Source of the DNA: JBFMEX01 sp040752215
GTDB lineage: Bacteria > Pseudomonadota > Alphaproteobacteria > Rhizobiales > Hyphomicrobiaceae
DNA: 6,653 bases
Direction of reading: 5' to 3'
Assembly (NCBI GenBank): GCA_040752215.1
Contig: JBFMEX010000017.1
Span: 1 to 6,653 of the forward strand
The notes under the pieces are model-generated. The model did no database searches. It saw only the letters and a list, made by a program, of their open reading frames with translations, and was not told the DNA's origin. Position 1 is the first letter of the stretch. Each line of letters opens with the position of its first letter. Below are positions 5,596 through 6,653 of this stretch, in pieces. Both the position numbers and the translations under genes were made by a program.

Positions 5596-6653
5596 ATGGA
5601 ACGTTACCCGTCTGCGCTCTCGCTGATCGAGACCAAGCGCCCCGAGCTTCCCGTCCTCGCCGCCCGTCCCCACGCCGCCGGCCGCGCCGCGCGCTGGTTC
5701 GTGGCCAATTTCCCGGGCGAGGTCGCCTACGCCTACAAGGCCAACAGCTCGCCGTTCCTGCTCGGCGCCCTCTATGGAGCAGGGGTGACGCAGTTCGACG
5801 TCGCCTCGGTGCCGGAGCTGGTCGACGCGGCGACGATCCCGGGCGTCAGGCTGCACTTCATGCACCCGGTCAAGTCGCGCACCGCCATCCGCCGCGCCTA
5901 CCACGAGTTCGGCGTGCGCTGCTTCGCGCTCGACACCGAGGAGGAGCTGGCCAAGATCGTCGAGGAGACGAGCGGGCCGGCGGGGCCGGCGCGCGACCTC
6001 GAGCTGTTCGTGCGCATCGCGGTGCCGGCCAAGAACAGCCGCATTCCGCTGGAGCGCAAGTTCGGCATCTCGGGCCTGAAGGCGCAGCGGCTGCTCGTCA
6101 GGGCACGTCAGGTGGCCGACGAGCTCGGCATCACCTTTCATGTCGGCTCGCAGACGACGACGCCGGACGCCTTCATGACGGCATTCGCCGAGGCGAAGAA
6201 GCTGATCGTCAAGGCCGGCGTGGTGGTCGATGCGATCGACGTCGGCGGCGGCTTCCCCTCGCGCTACACCGACAGCGAGCCGGTGCCGCTGCGGCACTTC
6301 ATCGACACCATCGAGGCCGGCATGGAGACGCTGCCGGTGACCGAGAATTGCCGGCTGATCTGCGAGCCCGGCCGGGCGCTGGTCGCCGAGGCCGAGAGCC
6401 TGATCGTGCGCGTCGATGCCCGCCGCGGCAACGAGCTGTTCATCAACGACGGCGGCTACGGCGCGCTGTTCGACGCCGCGCACCTCGACTTCGTGTTCCC
6501 GGTCAAGCTGCTCCGATCCGGCACCGATGGCGAGCCGCTGGTCGCTTGCGAGATGTGGGGCCCGACCTGCGACTCGATGGACCGGATGAAGGGGCCGTTC
6601 CTGCTGCCGGCCTCGGTGCGCGAGGGCGACTACATCGAGATCGGCAATGTCGG
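5596..6653 (+). CDS. Ornithine/lysine decarboxylase, fold-III PLP type (3' end missing)
   Basis: This is a partial gene: 352 full codons are present and the frame is open at the right edge. It belongs to the fold type III (alanine racemase-like) PLP decarboxylases that include eukaryotic ornithine decarboxylase and rhizobial ornithine/lysine enzymes. The expected reaction is decarboxylation of ornithine to putrescine, or of lysine to cadaverine, in the cytoplasm. Visible motifs in order are the PLP-binding lysine K48 in YAYKANS, HVGSQ with H182 stacking on the cofactor, the phosphate-binding VGGGFP (216-221), EPGRA (257-261), and WGPTCDSMD with the active-site C325 and D326. The Cys-Asp pair marks a decarboxylase rather than a racemase. 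Family members of about 380 residues suggest only some 20-30 residues are missing, including the last tyrosine motif. The specificity residues cannot be judged, and diaminopimelate decarboxylase is less likely because the N-terminus is short. The ATG at 5596 has GGAGG at a nine-base spacing. Confidence 0.88.
   Translation, partial: MERYPSALSLIETKRPELPVLAARPHAAGRAARWFVANFPGEVAYAYKANSSPFLLGALYGAGVTQFDVASVPELVDAATIPGVRLHFMHPVKSRTAIRRAYHEFGVRCFALDTEEELAKIVEETSGPAGPARDLELFVRIAVPAKNSRIPLERKFGISGLKAQRLLVRARQVADELGITFHVGSQTTTPDAFMTAFAEAKKLIVKAGVVVDAIDVGGGFPSRYTDSEPVPLRHFIDTIEAGMETLPVTENCRLICEPGRALVAEAESLIVRVDARRGNELFINDGGYGALFDAAHLDFVFPVKLLRSGTDGEPLVACEMWGPTCDSMDRMKGPFLLPASVREGDYIEIGNV

Noticed and set aside
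5491..6483. Minus-strand 330-codon open frame opposite the decarboxylase
   Set aside because: The plus-strand frame contains the full ordered set of fold-III decarboxylase motifs. The antisense frame is a composition artefact.

Overview
The window is very GC-rich and reads like a chromosomal stretch from an alphaproteobacterium, probably Hyphomicrobiales or a relative. The best taxonomic clue is a DUF1489 protein, a family I know essentially from Alphaproteobacteria. The solitary TadG-like von Willebrand protein and the fold-III ornithine/lysine decarboxylase fit that group. I see no insertion sequence, phage gene, tRNA, rRNA or CRISPR array. Coding density is high, and the largest gene-free gaps are about 260-270 bases.

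Layout. Positions 1-1160 hold three minus-strand genes: the first 32 codons of a probable PLP-dependent aminotransferase running off the left edge, a DUF1489 protein, and an unrecognised 151-residue protein. A 261-base divergent gap leads to two plus-strand genes: a membrane-anchored TadG-like VWA protein (1422-2642) and a small predicted lipoprotein (2773-3234). These converge, with a 6-base gap, on a minus-strand pair: a YdcF/DUF218 membrane protein (3241-4053) and, upstream of it, an acetyl-CoA C-acetyltransferase (4122-5324). A 271-base divergent region separates the thiolase from a plus-strand ornithine/lysine-type decarboxylase (5596 onward), which is cut by the right edge.

How the genes work together. 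The thiolase joins or splits acetoacetyl-CoA, and the decarboxylase feeds polyamine synthesis; both are central metabolism and need not be linked. The VWA protein and the lipoprotein are both predicted envelope proteins on the same strand and may be co-expressed. The part of the window with most unexplained structure is the leader of the decarboxylase gene (about 5410-5595). It holds several predicted hairpins, one of which would pair with the Shine-Dalgarno sequence, plus a possible 32-codon upstream ORF. It could be a regulatory leader RNA, and comparison with the alphaproteobacterial speF motif would be the decisive test. No clearly new multi-gene system is visible.
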